Notes under the pieces: generated by a model
What the model was told of the DNA's origin: nothing
Database searches by the model: none
What the model saw: the letters and a program-made list of their open reading frames with translations, nothing else
Made by a program: the position numbers and the translations under genes
NCBI GenBank assembly: GCA_000759755.1
Contig: BBMW01000007.1
Span: 310,001 to 374,000, forward strand
Reading direction: 5' to 3'
DNA from: Citrobacter werkmanii NBRC 105721
GTDB taxonomy: Bacteria; Pseudomonadota; Gammaproteobacteria; Enterobacterales; Enterobacteriaceae
DNA: 64,000 nucleotides
Shown: piece after piece, positions 49,585 through 59,514 of the stretch
Layout of the letters: every line of letters starts with the position of its first letter
Position numbering within the stretch: position 1 is the first letter of the stretch

Positions 49585-50502
49585 TTAGCTCACCAGTTGC
49601 AACTCACGGTTTTCCAGCATTGGTCGGCTAACCAGCGACAACAGGATCTCCTTGACTGCCTGCGCTTGTGGCGACAAGCTCCCCATGGCCGACACATTCA
49701 ACGAGAGCGGCAGATTCATTGATGGAGCAGTAATCCGCGCCATCCAGCCATTTGCTGCATTGCACAGTGCGCGGGCTGCCGATTCGGGTAACACAGTGAC
49801 GCCCATACCGCTGGCAATGGCAGCCGTTAAGGTCGAGATAGACTCGATTTCGCCAATGACTTTGGCCGTTAAGCGACGTAGCGAAAAAGCCTCATCCACC
49901 CGCAAACGCACCGCACTGTAATCCCGCGGCAAAAACAGATTCATCTGCGCCACTGCGGCTAAATCGACGCTTTGGCCTGGACAATCACGCGTCCCCACAA
50001 GGAAAAGATCCTCTTTCAGCAACGGCTGACAACTGATGCCCGCCACGGGCGAGCGCTCATAGAGCACTGCCATGTCTAATTGTCCGCTGAGAAGCTTGTC
50101 ATTTAGCACTGCCCCACTGTTTTCATGCAAATAGACCAGTACATCAGGCAGTTCGGCACGTACTGTTTGTAACAGTGGCATAGTGATGGATGATGCTGCC
50201 GTACCCGGTGCCAGGCCAATAGAAACCTGACCACTCAGAGTCTGGCCAACATTATTGACTGCAAGTTGCGCCTGTTCACACTGACGTAAAATCGTTCGAG
50301 CGTGGGTATACAGCACTTTCCCCGCTTCCGTGGGCGTGACGCCGCGTTTGGTACGAATCAGCAATTGCTGATCCAGTTCGCCTTCCAGCGTGGCGACCTG
50401 CTGGCTCAGCGCGGGTTGCGCGATGTGCAACACTTCCGCTGCCTGGGTCAGGCTACCAATATCGACGATTTTTACGAAATATTTCAGTCGTCTGAAGTTC
50501 AT
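49585..50502 (-). CDS. nac: Nac, nitrogen assimilation control LysR regulator
   Basis: A 305-residue LysR-type regulator made under nitrogen limitation that couples sigma-70 genes (hut, put, ure, gdhA and others) to the Ntr system without needing an effector. The N-terminal helix-turn-helix is LTQAAEVLHIAQPALSQQVATLE. The ATG at 50502 (MNFRRLKYFVKIVD) follows AGGAGG closely. A sigma-54 promoter lies 55-70 bp upstream, which confirms the identity. Confidence 0.96.
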   Translation of the reverse strand: MNFRRLKYFVKIVDIGSLTQAAEVLHIAQPALSQQVATLEGELDQQLLIRTKRGVTPTEAGKVLYTHARTILRQCEQAQLAVNNVGQTLSGQVSIGLAPGTAASSITMPLLQTVRAELPDVLVYLHENSGAVLNDKLLSGQLDMAVLYERSPVAGISCQPLLKEDLFLVGTRDCPGQSVDLAAVAQMNLFLPRDYSAVRLRVDEAFSLRRLTAKVIGEIESISTLTAAIASGMGVTVLPESAARALCNAANGWMARITAPSMNLPLSLNVSAMGSLSPQAQAVKEILLSLVSRPMLENRELQLVS

Positions 50503-50556
50503 TTTGCCTCCTGTCGGAATACCAGAACCCGTGCTGGCAGTCATGTGATTCAGGAT

Positions 50557-50572
50557 TGCAAGATACTTGCCA
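50557..50572 (-). promoter_or_regulatory. Sigma-54 promoter of nac
   Basis: On the minus strand TGGCAAGTATCTTGCA fits the sigma-54 -24/-12 consensus (TGGCA-N7-TTGCA) with correct GG-to-GC spacing. It means NtrC-dependent nac expression, as known in Klebsiella and E. coli. Confidence 0.9.
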
Positions 50573-50780
50573 GTTTCGTCTGAAGCTGCATTTTACGCTG
50601 ACGCCGCGTCAGGTAAGGAGCAAAGTGAAGAACGACATTTTTTGTACGCTTATACAGATAACTGTGGCTGCCCTGGAAAAGGTAGAAGCGCACCAGAATG
50701 GGGCAAAAGCATAAAAAGACGGAAAGTTCGCCGCTTTGCTGATTTTGTCAGCAAACGAACGCACAATTGCATTTCGTCCT

Positions 50781-50809
50781 TTGACAACCCTCATCACCCT
50801 CGCTAATAT
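50781..50809 (+). promoter_or_regulatory. Promoter of the third tRNA-Asn
   Basis: TTGACA, 17-bp spacer, TAATAT, then the same discriminator sequence as the copy at 20.5 kb. Confidence 0.88.
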
Positions 50810-50827
50810 GCGCCTCGTTCACACGAT

Positions 50828-50903
50828 TCCTCTGTAGTTCAGTCGGTAGAACGGCGGACTGTTAATCCGTATGTCACTGGTTCGAGTCCAGTCAGAGGAG
50901 CCA
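50828..50903 (+). tRNA. tRNA-Asn (anticodon GTT), third copy
   Basis: A 76-nt tRNA identical to the other two, in a vacant state: its native terminator (50911-50937) follows directly and nothing is integrated at its 3' end. Confidence 0.98.
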
Positions 50904-50910
50904 AATTCAG

Positions 50911-50937
50911 AAAAGCCTGCTTTCGAGCAGGCTTTTT
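50911..50937 (+). terminator. Terminator of the third tRNA-Asn
   Basis: Stem AAAAGCCTGC / GCAGGCTTTT with T-tract, 7 bp after the tRNA. Confidence 0.9.
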
Positions 50938-51111
50938 GCTTTTCAATTTTCTCATTCGTCTAATTATTCATGTTGCCCTCTGCGAGGGATATAATCGTTT
51001 CCTCTTCATGCCTGTCGCGGTAATCTCATAACGGCCGGTAATCTATCGGCTGCAATGTGTGTAACCCAACTCAAATACTAATAACTAGAATACAGTACAG
51101 ACAGGATAACT

Positions 51112-52428
51112 ATGGATTCCACCCTCACCTCCACGGGTTCCCAACAGGACACCTCTTCGCTCAACCGTGCCCGACGCGCTGCGCTTGGTAGCTTCGCGGG
51201 CGCCGTGGTCGACTGGTATGATTTTCTGCTCTATGGCATCACCGCTGCGTTAGTCTTTAACCGCGAGTTCTTTCCACAGGTCAGTCCGGCGATGGGCACA
51301 CTTGCCGCCTTCGCTACCTTTGGCGTCGGATTTCTGTTCCGCCCGCTAGGCGGGGTCATCTTCGGCCACTTCGGCGATCGTCTTGGGCGTAAACGTATGC
51401 TGATGCTCACCGTCTGGATGATGGGGATCGCCACGGCGCTGATTGGCATTATTCCTTCCTTTGACACCATTGGCTGGTGGGCCCCTGTTCTACTGGTGAC
51501 GCTGCGCGCTATTCAGGGCTTCGCCGTGGGTGGTGAATGGGGCGGAGCCGCGTTGCTCTCCGTCGAAAGTGCGCCGAAAAATAAAAAAGCCTTTTATAGC
51601 AGCGGTGTACAGGTCGGGTACGGCGTCGGTCTGCTGCTTTCTACCGGCCTGGTCTCGCTGATTAGCTCTCAAACCACCGATGAGCAGTTCCTCAGTTGGG
51701 GCTGGCGTATTCCGTTCTTGTTCAGCATTGTGCTGGTATTAGGCGCGTTGTGGATGCGTAACAGAATGGATGAATCGGCCGAGTTCGAACAGCAGCAACA
51801 GGCGCCGCAACCGGAGAAAAAGCGGCTTCCGGTCATCGAGGCTTTAATCCGCCATCCGGGCGCGTTCTTAAAAATTATCGCCCTGCGCCTGTGTGAACTG
51901 CTGACGATGTATATCGTCACCGCATTTGCTCTTAACTACTCGACGCAAAACCTGGGCCTGCCGCGCGAGCTGTTTCTGAATATCGGATTGCTGGTCGGCG
52001 GGCTGAGCTGTCTGACCATCCCCTGTTTTGCGTGGCTTGCCGACCGCTTTGGTCGTCGTCGCGTCTACATTACCGGGGCACTGGTCGGTACGCTGAGCGC
52101 CTTCCCGTTCTTTATGGCACTGGAAGCACAGTCTATTTTCTGGATCGTGTTCTTCGCGATTATGTTAGCCAACATCGCGCACGATATGGTGGTGTGCGTA
52201 CAGCAGCCTATGTTTACCGGTCTGTTTGGCGCAAGTTATCGCTACAGCGGCGCAGGCGTTGGTTATCAGGTGGCCAGCGTGGTTGGCGGCGGTTTTACCC
52301 CCTTTATTGCGGCGGCACTGGTGACATTCTCAGGTGGAGACTGGCACAGCGTAGCTATTTATCTGATGGCGGGTTGTCTTATCTCCGCCACTACCGCGCT
52401 GTTAATGCGAGATAAGCAGCACGGTTAA
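51112..52428 (+). CDS. shiA: ShiA, shikimate:H+ symporter (MFS)
   Basis: A 438-residue metabolite:H+ symporter of the major facilitator superfamily, the E. coli ShiA length. The helix 1 motif GAVVDWYDFLLYG, the loop 2-3 motif GHFGDRLGRKRML and helix 5-6 GGEWGGAALL are typical of the KgtP/ProP/ShiA group. It imports shikimate. Related transporters for other acids cannot be excluded by eye, but the N-terminal MDSTL...SLNRARRAALGSFAGA matches ShiA. It lies between tRNA-Asn and amn. Confidence 0.9.
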   Translation: MDSTLTSTGSQQDTSSLNRARRAALGSFAGAVVDWYDFLLYGITAALVFNREFFPQVSPAMGTLAAFATFGVGFLFRPLGGVIFGHFGDRLGRKRMLMLTVWMMGIATALIGIIPSFDTIGWWAPVLLVTLRAIQGFAVGGEWGGAALLSVESAPKNKKAFYSSGVQVGYGVGLLLSTGLVSLISSQTTDEQFLSWGWRIPFLFSIVLVLGALWMRNRMDESAEFEQQQQAPQPEKKRLPVIEALIRHPGAFLKIIALRLCELLTMYIVTAFALNYSTQNLGLPRELFLNIGLLVGGLSCLTIPCFAWLADRFGRRRVYITGALVGTLSAFPFFMALEAQSIFWIVFFAIMLANIAHDMVVCVQQPMFTGLFGASYRYSGAGVGYQVASVVGGGFTPFIAAALVTFSGGDWHSVAIYLMAGCLISATTALLMRDKQHG

Positions 52429-52547
52429 ACCCCCGGTGCGAGGGTCGTCCGGTCTTCGCACAATCTTCCTTATCGTCTGACTTTTGTTTCACATTCCTGT
52501 GACATACTATCGGAAGAGCGGTATATCTGTGGAACAAGGAGACAGAC

Positions 52548-54002
52548 ATGAACAATAAGGGCGCCAGCCTGACCCCGGCTCAGGCACTGGATAAACTGGA
52601 CGCGCTGTACGAACAGTCGGTTAAATCACTGCGTAGCGCCATTGGTAAGTATATTGAAACAGGGACGCTCCCTGACGTAATCGCCCGCCATAACGGTCTT
52701 TTTGTTTACCCATCACTTCGTGTCACCTGGGATGGCAGCGCCACCAATCCTCCGAAAACCCGCGCCTATGGCCGTTTTACCCATGCGGGTTGCTATACCA
52801 CCACCATTACCCGTCCGTCGCTCTTTCGTCCTTATCTTGAAGAACAGCTTACGCTGCTGTATCAGGATTATGATGCGCATATCTCTGTTGAGCCATCGCA
52901 GCATGAAATCCCCTATCCCTATGTGATTGACGGTTCAGAACTGACGCTGGATCGCTCGATGAGCGCCGGATTAACGCGTCATTTCCCCACCACTGAATTG
53001 TCGCAGATTGGTGACGAAACGGCGGACGGGATTTTTCATCCGGCGGAATTTTCTCCGCTGTCTCACTTCGATGCCCGACGCGTGGATTTTTCGCTGGCGC
53101 GACTACGTCATTACACGGGCACGCCGGTTGAACATTTCCAGCCCTTTGTGCTGTTCACCAACTACACCCGCTATGTCGATGAGTTCGTACGCTGGGGCTG
53201 CAGCCAGATCCTCGACCCGGACAGCCCGTACATCGCGCTGTCATGCGCGGGCGGGATCTGGATCACCGCCGAAACCGAAGCGCCAGAAGAAGCCATCTCT
53301 GACCTCGCCTGGAAGAAGCACCAGATGCCCGCCTGGCATTTAATTACCGCTGATGGTCAGGGGATCACGCTGGTAAACATCGGCGTCGGCCCGTCTAACG
53401 CCAAAACTATTTGCGATCATCTCGCCGTATTGCGCCCTGATGTCTGGCTGATGATTGGGCACTGTGGCGGCCTGCGTGAAAGTCAGGCAATTGGCGATTA
53501 TGTTCTGGCCCACGCTTATTTGCGTGATGACCACGTACTGGATGCCGTTCTCCCACCGGACATCCCGATTCCAAGCATCGCTGAAGTGCAACGCGCGCTG
53601 TATGACGCGACCAAAGAGGTCAGCGGCATGCCCGGCGAAGAGGTCAAACAGCGCCTGCGTACCGGTACCGTTGTCACCACCGACGATCGCAACTGGGAAT
53701 TACGTTACTCCGCCTCTGCGCTGCGCTTTAACCTCAGCCGCGCGGTAGCTATCGATATGGAAAGCGCCACCATCGCCGCCCAGGGCTACCGCTTCCGCGT
53801 TCCCTACGGCACATTGCTTTGCGTTTCCGACAAACCCTTGCACGGCGAGATCAAACTGCCTGGTCAGGCCAACCGTTTTTATGAAGGCGCCATTTCCGAG
53901 CATCTGCAAATAGGTATCCGGGCTATCGATCGTCTTCGTGCCGAAGGCGACCGACTGCACTCCCGTAAATTACGCACATTCAACGAACCGCCGTTCCGTT
54001 AA
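52548..54002 (+). CDS. amn: Amn, AMP nucleosidase
   Basis: A 484-residue enzyme, the E. coli length, that hydrolyses AMP to adenine and ribose 5-phosphate, adjusting AMP pools. The N-terminal AMP-binding regulatory domain and the C-terminal nucleoside-phosphorylase-like domain (LVNIGVGPSNAKTICDHLA, MIGHCGG, AIDMESATIAAQGYRFRVPYGTLLCVSDKPLHGE) are intact. The start follows AAGGAGAC. In E. coli it also follows shiA and is phosphate-starvation responsive. Confidence 0.96.
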   Translation: MNNKGASLTPAQALDKLDALYEQSVKSLRSAIGKYIETGTLPDVIARHNGLFVYPSLRVTWDGSATNPPKTRAYGRFTHAGCYTTTITRPSLFRPYLEEQLTLLYQDYDAHISVEPSQHEIPYPYVIDGSELTLDRSMSAGLTRHFPTTELSQIGDETADGIFHPAEFSPLSHFDARRVDFSLARLRHYTGTPVEHFQPFVLFTNYTRYVDEFVRWGCSQILDPDSPYIALSCAGGIWITAETEAPEEAISDLAWKKHQMPAWHLITADGQGITLVNIGVGPSNAKTICDHLAVLRPDVWLMIGHCGGLRESQAIGDYVLAHAYLRDDHVLDAVLPPDIPIPSIAEVQRALYDATKEVSGMPGEEVKQRLRTGTVVTTDDRNWELRYSASALRFNLSRAVAIDMESATIAAQGYRFRVPYGTLLCVSDKPLHGEIKLPGQANRFYEGAISEHLQIGIRAIDRLRAEGDRLHSRKLRTFNEPPFR

Positions 54003-54017
54003 GGCCTGAAGGTAACT

Positions 54018-55796
54018 ATGCACAACTCAACTCCTCTTTCCGCCCTGCGTAACCTGCTGATAGCGCAGGGACTGGACGGTATGATTGTCCCGCGCGCCGA
54101 CGCTCACCAAAGTGAAGATTGTACGCCGCATGATAATAAGCTGGCCTGGCTGACTGGGTTTAGCGGCTCTGCGGGACTCGCATTGGTCCTGCGCGATCGC
54201 GCATTAATGTTTGTCGATGGGCGCTATCAGGTCCAGGTGCGCAATGAAGTCTCGCTGGATGATTTTGAAATTCACCACTTACACGATGAGCCGTTGGCCG
54301 ACTATTTGCAGTGTCACGTTGCAGCGGGCGCGCGTATTGGCTTTGAGCCGCTGTTGATGGTCAACAGCCAGTTTGAAGCGCTGTCGGCGACGCATTGCGA
54401 ACTGGTGCCTCTGGAGCAAGATCCTTTCGACCAGATATGGCTCGATCGTCCGGCTGCGCCCTGCGGCATCATTCGCGAAATGCCCCTCGACATCAGCGGT
54501 GAGAGCAGCGCGCAGAAACGTGCGCGGGTGGTAGAGCTGCTCGTTCAACATCAGGCCGACGTGCTAGCGATTACGCTGCCGGACAACATCGCCTGGCTGC
54601 TCAATGTCCGCGGTTCGGATCTTGCTATGGTTCCAGTGCCGTTCTCATTTGCCCTGCTCCATCGCAGCGGCGAACTGGAATGGTTTGTGGATAGCAACAA
54701 AACACAGCAGCTCCCCGCATCGCTGTTGGATACGCTTACGCTGGCCCCGCAAGAGAACTTCCTGGCTCGCTGCCAGCAGTTGGCAAATGGGAAGCGCTTT
54801 CTGGTCGATAAAGACTACGCTCCGGTGGCATTGCGTTTTGCCATAGAAGAACATGGCGGCAACGTCCTGTGGGCCCCCGATCCCATCACGTTAATGAAAG
54901 CGCACAAAAATGACGTTGAACTGGCAGGCTATCGGGAATGCCATGAACAGGATGGCGCAGCCTGGGTTAACTTCCTCGCATGGCTGGCGCATGAGGTCCC
55001 TTTACGCGAAGCGGCAGGCAATCCGATCACCGAACTGGAAGCACAGGCTAAACAGCTGGAGTTTCGCCAACAGCAGCCGGGATTTATCGAGCAGAGCTTC
55101 AGCACGATTTCAGCCTCTGCCAGCAATGCGGCGATGTGTCATTACCACTCCAGCGAAAAAACCAATACGCCAATTACCTCGCAGGCCATGTACCTGAATG
55201 ATTCCGGTGGTCAGTATCATAATGGTACGACGGATACGACGCGTACCCTCGCATTTGGCCCACAGGATCCGCAGCGACGCTTGCACTACACCGCCGTGTT
55301 GAAAGGCTTCTTGTCACTTATTTCACTGCAGTTCCCCAGCGGTACCCAGGGCCATCAACTGGATGCCTTTAGTCGGCGGGCGTTGTGGGATTTGGGACTG
55401 GATTTTGATCATGGAACTGGGCACGGCGTGGGCCATCAGTTGCTTATCCATGAACAACCTCATCGCATTGCCAAAAAAGTTAACCCCTGGCCTCTGGTGG
55501 CGGGCAATATCATCACCATCGAACCGGGTTATTATCTGGCCGGGCAATATGGGATCCGCATTGAGAATCAGGTGGAGATTATCAACAGCCGTCCGGGCTT
55601 CTGCCGATTCTCGACGCTGACGCTGGTGCCGATTGATTTGAACCTGGTGGAACTTCATCTGCTGAGCGATGCTGAGAAACAGTGGATTGATGATTACCAC
55701 CAGCAGGTCAGAGAGACGTTGTCCCCACGCGTAAACGCAGAAGCCCGTCCGTGGCTGTTCGCCGCCACTGCGCCCATTCGCGTTCAGGCCAATTAA
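54018..55796 (+). CDS. Aminopeptidase P-family (M24B) Xaa-Pro peptidase
   Basis: A 592-residue three-domain aminopeptidase P of the eukaryote-like long type: two creatinase-like N-terminal domains and a C-terminal pita-bread M24 domain. Metal ligands are visible in LNDSGGQYHNGTTDTTRT (two Asp), HGTGHGVGH (His), TIEPGYYLA (Glu) and RIENQVEI (Glu). It cleaves N-terminal residues ahead of proline. It is not E. coli PepP (441 residues). It starts 15 bp after amn and may be co-transcribed. Confidence 0.88.
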   Translation: MHNSTPLSALRNLLIAQGLDGMIVPRADAHQSEDCTPHDNKLAWLTGFSGSAGLALVLRDRALMFVDGRYQVQVRNEVSLDDFEIHHLHDEPLADYLQCHVAAGARIGFEPLLMVNSQFEALSATHCELVPLEQDPFDQIWLDRPAAPCGIIREMPLDISGESSAQKRARVVELLVQHQADVLAITLPDNIAWLLNVRGSDLAMVPVPFSFALLHRSGELEWFVDSNKTQQLPASLLDTLTLAPQENFLARCQQLANGKRFLVDKDYAPVALRFAIEEHGGNVLWAPDPITLMKAHKNDVELAGYRECHEQDGAAWVNFLAWLAHEVPLREAAGNPITELEAQAKQLEFRQQQPGFIEQSFSTISASASNAAMCHYHSSEKTNTPITSQAMYLNDSGGQYHNGTTDTTRTLAFGPQDPQRRLHYTAVLKGFLSLISLQFPSGTQGHQLDAFSRRALWDLGLDFDHGTGHGVGHQLLIHEQPHRIAKKVNPWPLVAGNIITIEPGYYLAGQYGIRIENQVEIINSRPGFCRFSTLTLVPIDLNLVELHLLSDAEKQWIDDYHQQVRETLSPRVNAEARPWLFAATAPIRVQAN

Positions 55797-55851
55797 GGCA
55801 TTAAAAAAGGCAGCCCGCAGGCTGCCTTAGTTCTCCCCAACTTCTTACTGC

Positions 55852-57285
55852 TTAGCTGTTACGGATGTACTCATCCATTTCAGTTTTCAGGTTATCGGAC
55901 TTAGTACCGAAGATCGCCTGAACACCGGAACCAGCAACCACGACGCCCGCCGCACCCAGTTTCTTCAGGCCAGCCTGATCCACTTTGGCAACGTCAGCCA
56001 CGCTAACACGCAGACGAGTGATGCACGCATCGAGGTTAGTGATGTTTTCTTTACCACCGAATGCAGCAACCAGAGCCGGAGCCATTTCGCCGGACGCACC
56101 CGCTTTGCTGTCTTCGGTAGCATCTTCGCGACCAGGCGTTTTCAGGTCCAGCGCTTTGATCAACACACGGAAGATGGTGTAGTAAACAATCGCATAACCG
56201 ATACCGACAATCGGGAACAGCCACAGTTTGCTGCTGTTACCGGACAGAACGATAAAGTCGATCAGACCGTGAGAGAACGATGTTCCGTCACGCATACCCA
56301 GCAGGATACAGATCGGGAATGCCAGACCAGCCAGAATCGCGTGGATGATGTACAGGATCGGCGCCACGAACATGAAGGAGAACTCGATCGGCTCGGTAAT
56401 ACCGGTCAGGAACGAGGTCAGCGCCGCGGAGATCATGATACCGCCCACTTTCGCGCGGTTTTCTGGTTTAGCAGAATGCCAGATAGCGATAGCGGCAGCC
56501 GGCAAACCGTACATTTTGAACAGGAAGCCACCGGACAGTTTGCCCGCAGTCGGGTCACCCGCCATATAGCGAGGGATATCGCCGTGGAACACCTGGCCCG
56601 CAGCGTTGGTGTACTCACCGATCTGCATCTGGAAAGGAACGTTCCAGATATGGTGCAGACCAAACGGCACCAGGCAGCGTTCAATGAAGCCATAGATACC
56701 GAACGCCACTACCGGGTTCTGGTATGCAGCCCACTGGGAGAACGTCTGAATAGCAGTACCGATCGGCGGCCAAATGAAGGACAGAACCACGCCTGTGAAG
56801 ATGGCAGCCAGACCAGAAATAATAGGAACGAAGCGCTTACCCGCAAAGAAGCCGAGATACTCAGGCAATTTGATACGGTAGAAACGGTTGAACATATACG
56901 CTGCAATCGCACCGGAGATAATCCCCCCGAGAACACCCGTGTCAGCAAGGTGTTTAGCGGCGATCTCTTCAGCAGGTAAATGCAGAACCAGCGGCGCAAC
57001 AACAGCCATGGTTTTAACCATGATGCCGTAGGCAACAACGGACGCCAGTGCAGATACGCCGTCATTGTTGGTGAAGCCTAACGCAACACCGATGGCAAAG
57101 ATCAGCGGCATGTTCGCAAAAACAGAACCGCCTGCTTCTGCCATTACGTGCGATACAACGGCTGGCAGCCAGCTGAAGTTAGCGGAACCGACACCCAGCA
57201 GGATACCTGCAATCGGGAGTACGGATACCGGCAGCATCAGCGATTTACCGACCTTTTGCAGGTTAGCAAATGCATTCTTAAACAT
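55852..57285 (-). CDS. ptsG: PtsG, glucose-specific PTS enzyme IIBC
   Basis: A 477-residue glucose transporter of the phosphotransferase system. The membrane IIC domain (about 1-385, eight to ten helices) is followed by a linker and the cytoplasmic IIB domain with the phospho-accepting Cys in [10 protein letters not shown] (about 421); IIA-Glc comes from crr. The ATG at 57285 ([17 protein letters not shown]) is the E. coli start; its first residues and the leader just before it form the SgrS pairing site. An ERIC repeat lies in the leader. In E. coli the next gene upstream of the promoter is ycfH, as here. Confidence 0.97.
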   Translation of the reverse strand: MFKNAFANLQKVGKSLMLPVSVLPIAGILLGVGSANFSWLPAVVSHVMAEAGGSVFANMPLIFAIGVALGFTNNDGVSALASVVAYGIMVKTMAVVAPLVLHLPAEEIAAKHLADTGVLGGIISGAIAAYMFNRFYRIKLPEYLGFFAGKRFVPIISGLAAIFTGVVLSFIWPPIGTAIQTFSQWAAYQNPVVAFGIYGFIERCLVPFGLHHIWNVPFQMQIGEYTNAAGQVFHGDIPRYMAGDPTAGKLSGGFLFKMYGLPAAAIAIWHSAKPENRAKVGGIMISAALTSFLTGITEPIEFSFMFVAPILYIIHAILAGLAFPICILLGMRDGTSFSHGLIDFIVLSGNSSKLWLFPIVGIGYAIVYYTIFRVLIKALDLKTPGREDATEDSKAGASGEMAPALVAAFGGKENITNLDACITRLRVSVADVAKVDQAGLKKLGAAGVVVAGSGVQAIFGTKSDNLKTEMDEYIRNS

Positions 57286-57305
57286 AATTAGGAGTGCTCC
57301 TGAGT
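57286..57305 (-). promoter_or_regulatory. ptsG translation-initiation region with SgrS pairing site
   Basis: On the minus strand ACTCAGGAGCACTCCTAATT immediately before the ptsG ATG is nearly identical to the E. coli ptsG leader that base-pairs with the SgrS small RNA under sugar-phosphate stress, so Hfq-dependent control is probably kept. Confidence 0.8.
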
Positions 57306-57316
57306 ATTTGTGCTTA

Positions 57317-57438
57317 TACACTTCATCCTTCAAACCGCCTCAACGTTGGCTGTGCTCGTTCACTCCAGTCACTTACTCGAGTAAGCTCCTGTCATTCACT
57401 CACTTGCCGCCTTGATGCAGCTTGAATGATTTTGTGTA
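57317..57438. repeat. ERIC repeat inside the ptsG leader
   Basis: A 122-bp ERIC (enterobacterial repetitive intergenic consensus) element: the core CACTTACTCGAGTAAGCTCCTG is flanked by terminal inverted repeats TACACTTCATCCTTCAA and TTGAATGATTTTGTGTA, with TA at both ends. ERIC elements fold into one long hairpin when transcribed. This one splits the conserved ptsG leader between GTGAGAACGTA (promoter side, near 57450) and CTCAGGAGCAC (start side). Confidence 0.9.
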
Positions 57439-57701
57439 TTCTACGTTCTCACGCATTGGCAAGGGGGGAGAGCCTCGCCGTGGACAGAGCATCTAAGTGC
57501 TCTTTATTTATTACACAGAGTAAAATAATTCAGTCTGTTTTTGTTTGACGGCTATCACAATTCAGTTGTGAATGGCCGCAAAATTCGCACATTCCGATAA
57601 AATGAGTTTCTGAATGTGTCTAACTGGTTATTCACCGCCCATTTTGTGGCGGTGAACTTTACTCGCTTTAGTTATTAATTACGAGCTTTAAAAAAAGTCA
57701 G
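57439..57701 (-). promoter_or_regulatory. ptsG promoter region
   Basis: On the minus strand the segment near 57500-57530 (ACTCTGTGTAATAAATAAAG...GATGCTCTGTCCACGGCGAGG) matches the E. coli ptsG promoter P1 and early leader. AATTGTGATAGCCGTC upstream at about 57545-57565 is the CRP/Mlc control area. No gene lies here. Confidence 0.65.
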
Positions 57702-58499
57702 TTAACGGACTGATTGCAGGCGAGAAGCATCGATGTGAAACAGGCGGGCAAAGTTATCAGTGGTTGCCAGCGCCAGTTCTTCCACGGCAACACCTTTCAC
57801 TACGGCCATATACTCCGCAACGTCACGCGTCATGGCAGGTTGGTTCTCTTTTCCACGATGCGGCACCGGCGCAAGGTACGGAGAATCCGTCTCAACTAAC
57901 AAACGATCCAGAGGAACATAACGGGCAGCATCACGCAGTTGGTCAGCATTACGGAACGTGACGATGCCGGAAAACGAGATATAAAAGCCGAGATCCAGCA
58001 ATTTGCCCGCCGTTTCTCTGTCCTCTGTAAAACAGTGTAGTACGCCGCCACAATCCGTCACCTTTTCTTGGCGCAGAATTGATAATGTATCGGCTCGGGC
58101 ATCACGGGTATGCACGATAACCGGTTTCTGTAACTCGCGGCCAATCTGAATATGGTGGATGAAAGATTCCTGCTGGCGCACCTTCGTTTCCGGCGTGTAA
58201 AAATAATCCAGCCCGGTTTCTCCCATCGCTACCACACCGTCTTCGGCGGCAAAACGACGCAGGTCTTCAACATCATAAGTTTCATCCTGATTTAACGGAT
58301 GCACACCGCAGGAGAAAACCACGTTGTCACGTTGGCCAACCAGTTCACGCATACTGCGGTATCCCGGCAGGGTTGTCGCGACGGCAAGACAAAATTTCAC
58401 ATCGCGTGCGGCTGCTTTCGCCAACACGTCATCCACGTCCTTATGCAGAGATTGATAATCCAGGCCATCAAGATGGCAGTGTGAGTCGACTAAAAACAT
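57702..58499 (-). CDS. ycfH: YcfH, TatD-family metal-dependent hydrolase
   Basis: A 265-residue TIM-barrel amidohydrolase of the TatD family, proposed to act as a deoxyribonuclease or D-aminoacyl-tRNA-type hydrolase; the cellular substrate is not settled. The metal motif FLVDSHCHLD at the N-terminus, GETGLDYFY, VIVHTRDA, LHCFTED and LVETDSPYL are all intact. The ATG at 58499 is preferred, since an upstream in-frame ATG lies inside holB. It follows holB with a small gap in the leftward run. Confidence 0.94.
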   Translation of the reverse strand: MFLVDSHCHLDGLDYQSLHKDVDDVLAKAAARDVKFCLAVATTLPGYRSMRELVGQRDNVVFSCGVHPLNQDETYDVEDLRRFAAEDGVVAMGETGLDYFYTPETKVRQQESFIHHIQIGRELQKPVIVHTRDARADTLSILRQEKVTDCGGVLHCFTEDRETAGKLLDLGFYISFSGIVTFRNADQLRDAARYVPLDRLLVETDSPYLAPVPHRGKENQPAMTRDVAEYMAVVKGVAVEELALATTDNFARLFHIDASRLQSVR

Positions 58500-58509
58500 A
58501 ATGTCTCTC

Positions 58510-59514
58510 TCAAAGATGAGGAACAGGCAGTACGGTGCCCGGTTGCAGGTAATGCTCAATACGAAGGATAAGATCGGTTAACACCAGTTCACGGTTTAAA
58601 CCCGTCACGTTCAGCAACTGCTGACGGCAATGACAAACATCACCGAGTATCGCCTGTATCTGGGCGACGGATAACCGCTCTGCGATAGAAGAGATGAGAT
58701 CCTGAGCATCAGGATTGGTTAAATGGGAAACCCCATAGGGACGCTTTAGAGCATCCGTCAGCAGCGTTGCCAGCCAGTGTAAACGAGCGGCAGCCTGATC
58801 GTGGTTGAGCGCCGTTAACAGGATATACCAGTCGCCTGAATGCAGGATGTTCGCCAGCGCAGCGAGGAAATCTGTGCGGTGCGTCCAGCTTGCGTCCTGC
58901 AGTAACGTTAATGCCGCACCCGGCGATCCCGCACTCAGACGTAATGCGCTCAACAATGCTTCCGGTGACAACGTCACTTCACGACTAAGCCAGGAGATAG
59001 CGTACGACTCTGCCGGTGGTGCAAGGTGATGTAACCGACAGCGGCTACGTAGCGTGGCCAATAAACGCGCAGGCTCTCGACTGGCGAGGAAGAACCAGGT
59101 CTGCGCCGGAGGCTCTTCCAGCGTTTTCAGCAACGCATTAGCGGCGGCGTCGGTTAACTGGGCGGCATCCGGGATCCACACCACTTTCGCCCCGCCCAGG
59201 CGTGAATGCTCGTACAGTTTCTCACTGACTTCGCGTACCGCATCAACCCCGAGCGTGCTTTTACCTTTTTCCGGCAGCAGCGAATAGTAGTCCGGATGCG
59301 TTCCCGCCTGCATCAGCTGACAGCCGCGGCAGTGTCCGCAGCTTTTATGTCCTTCCGGCTGCTGACACATTAAATAGCGACTGAGCGCGTAAATCAGCGC
59401 ATCGTCGCCCATGCCGGGTAACGCCTGAATCAGTAACGCATGGTGACCACGACCGGCCTGGTAGCTCGCTACCAGTTTTTCAAAATCAGGTCGTAACCAT
59501 GGGTACCATTTCAT
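58510..59514 (-). CDS. holB: HolB, DNA polymerase III delta-prime subunit
   Basis: A 334-residue clamp-loader subunit with an AAA+-like fold. The zinc-binding Cys cluster [11 protein letters not shown] (with an upstream Cys, MCQQPEGHK) lies near 50-65; the P-loop is degenerate, as is normal for delta-prime, and the SRC motif ([11 protein letters not shown]) is near 158. The ATG at 59514 overlaps the tmk stop region by 4 bp (ATGA-type), matching the E. coli layout of tmk-holB-ycfH. Confidence 0.95.
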   Translation of the reverse strand: MKWYPWLRPDFEKLVASYQAGRGHHALLIQALPGMGDDALIYALSRYLMCQQPEGHKSCGHCRGCQLMQAGTHPDYYSLLPEKGKSTLGVDAVREVSEKLYEHSRLGGAKVVWIPDAAQLTDAAANALLKTLEEPPAQTWFFLASREPARLLATLRSRCRLHHLAPPAESYAISWLSREVTLSPEALLSALRLSAGSPGAALTLLQDASWTHRTDFLAALANILHSGDWYILLTALNHDQAAARLHWLATLLTDALKRPYGVSHLTNPDAQDLISSIAERLSVAQIQAILGDVCHCRQQLLNVTGLNRELVLTDLILRIEHYLQPGTVLPVPHL

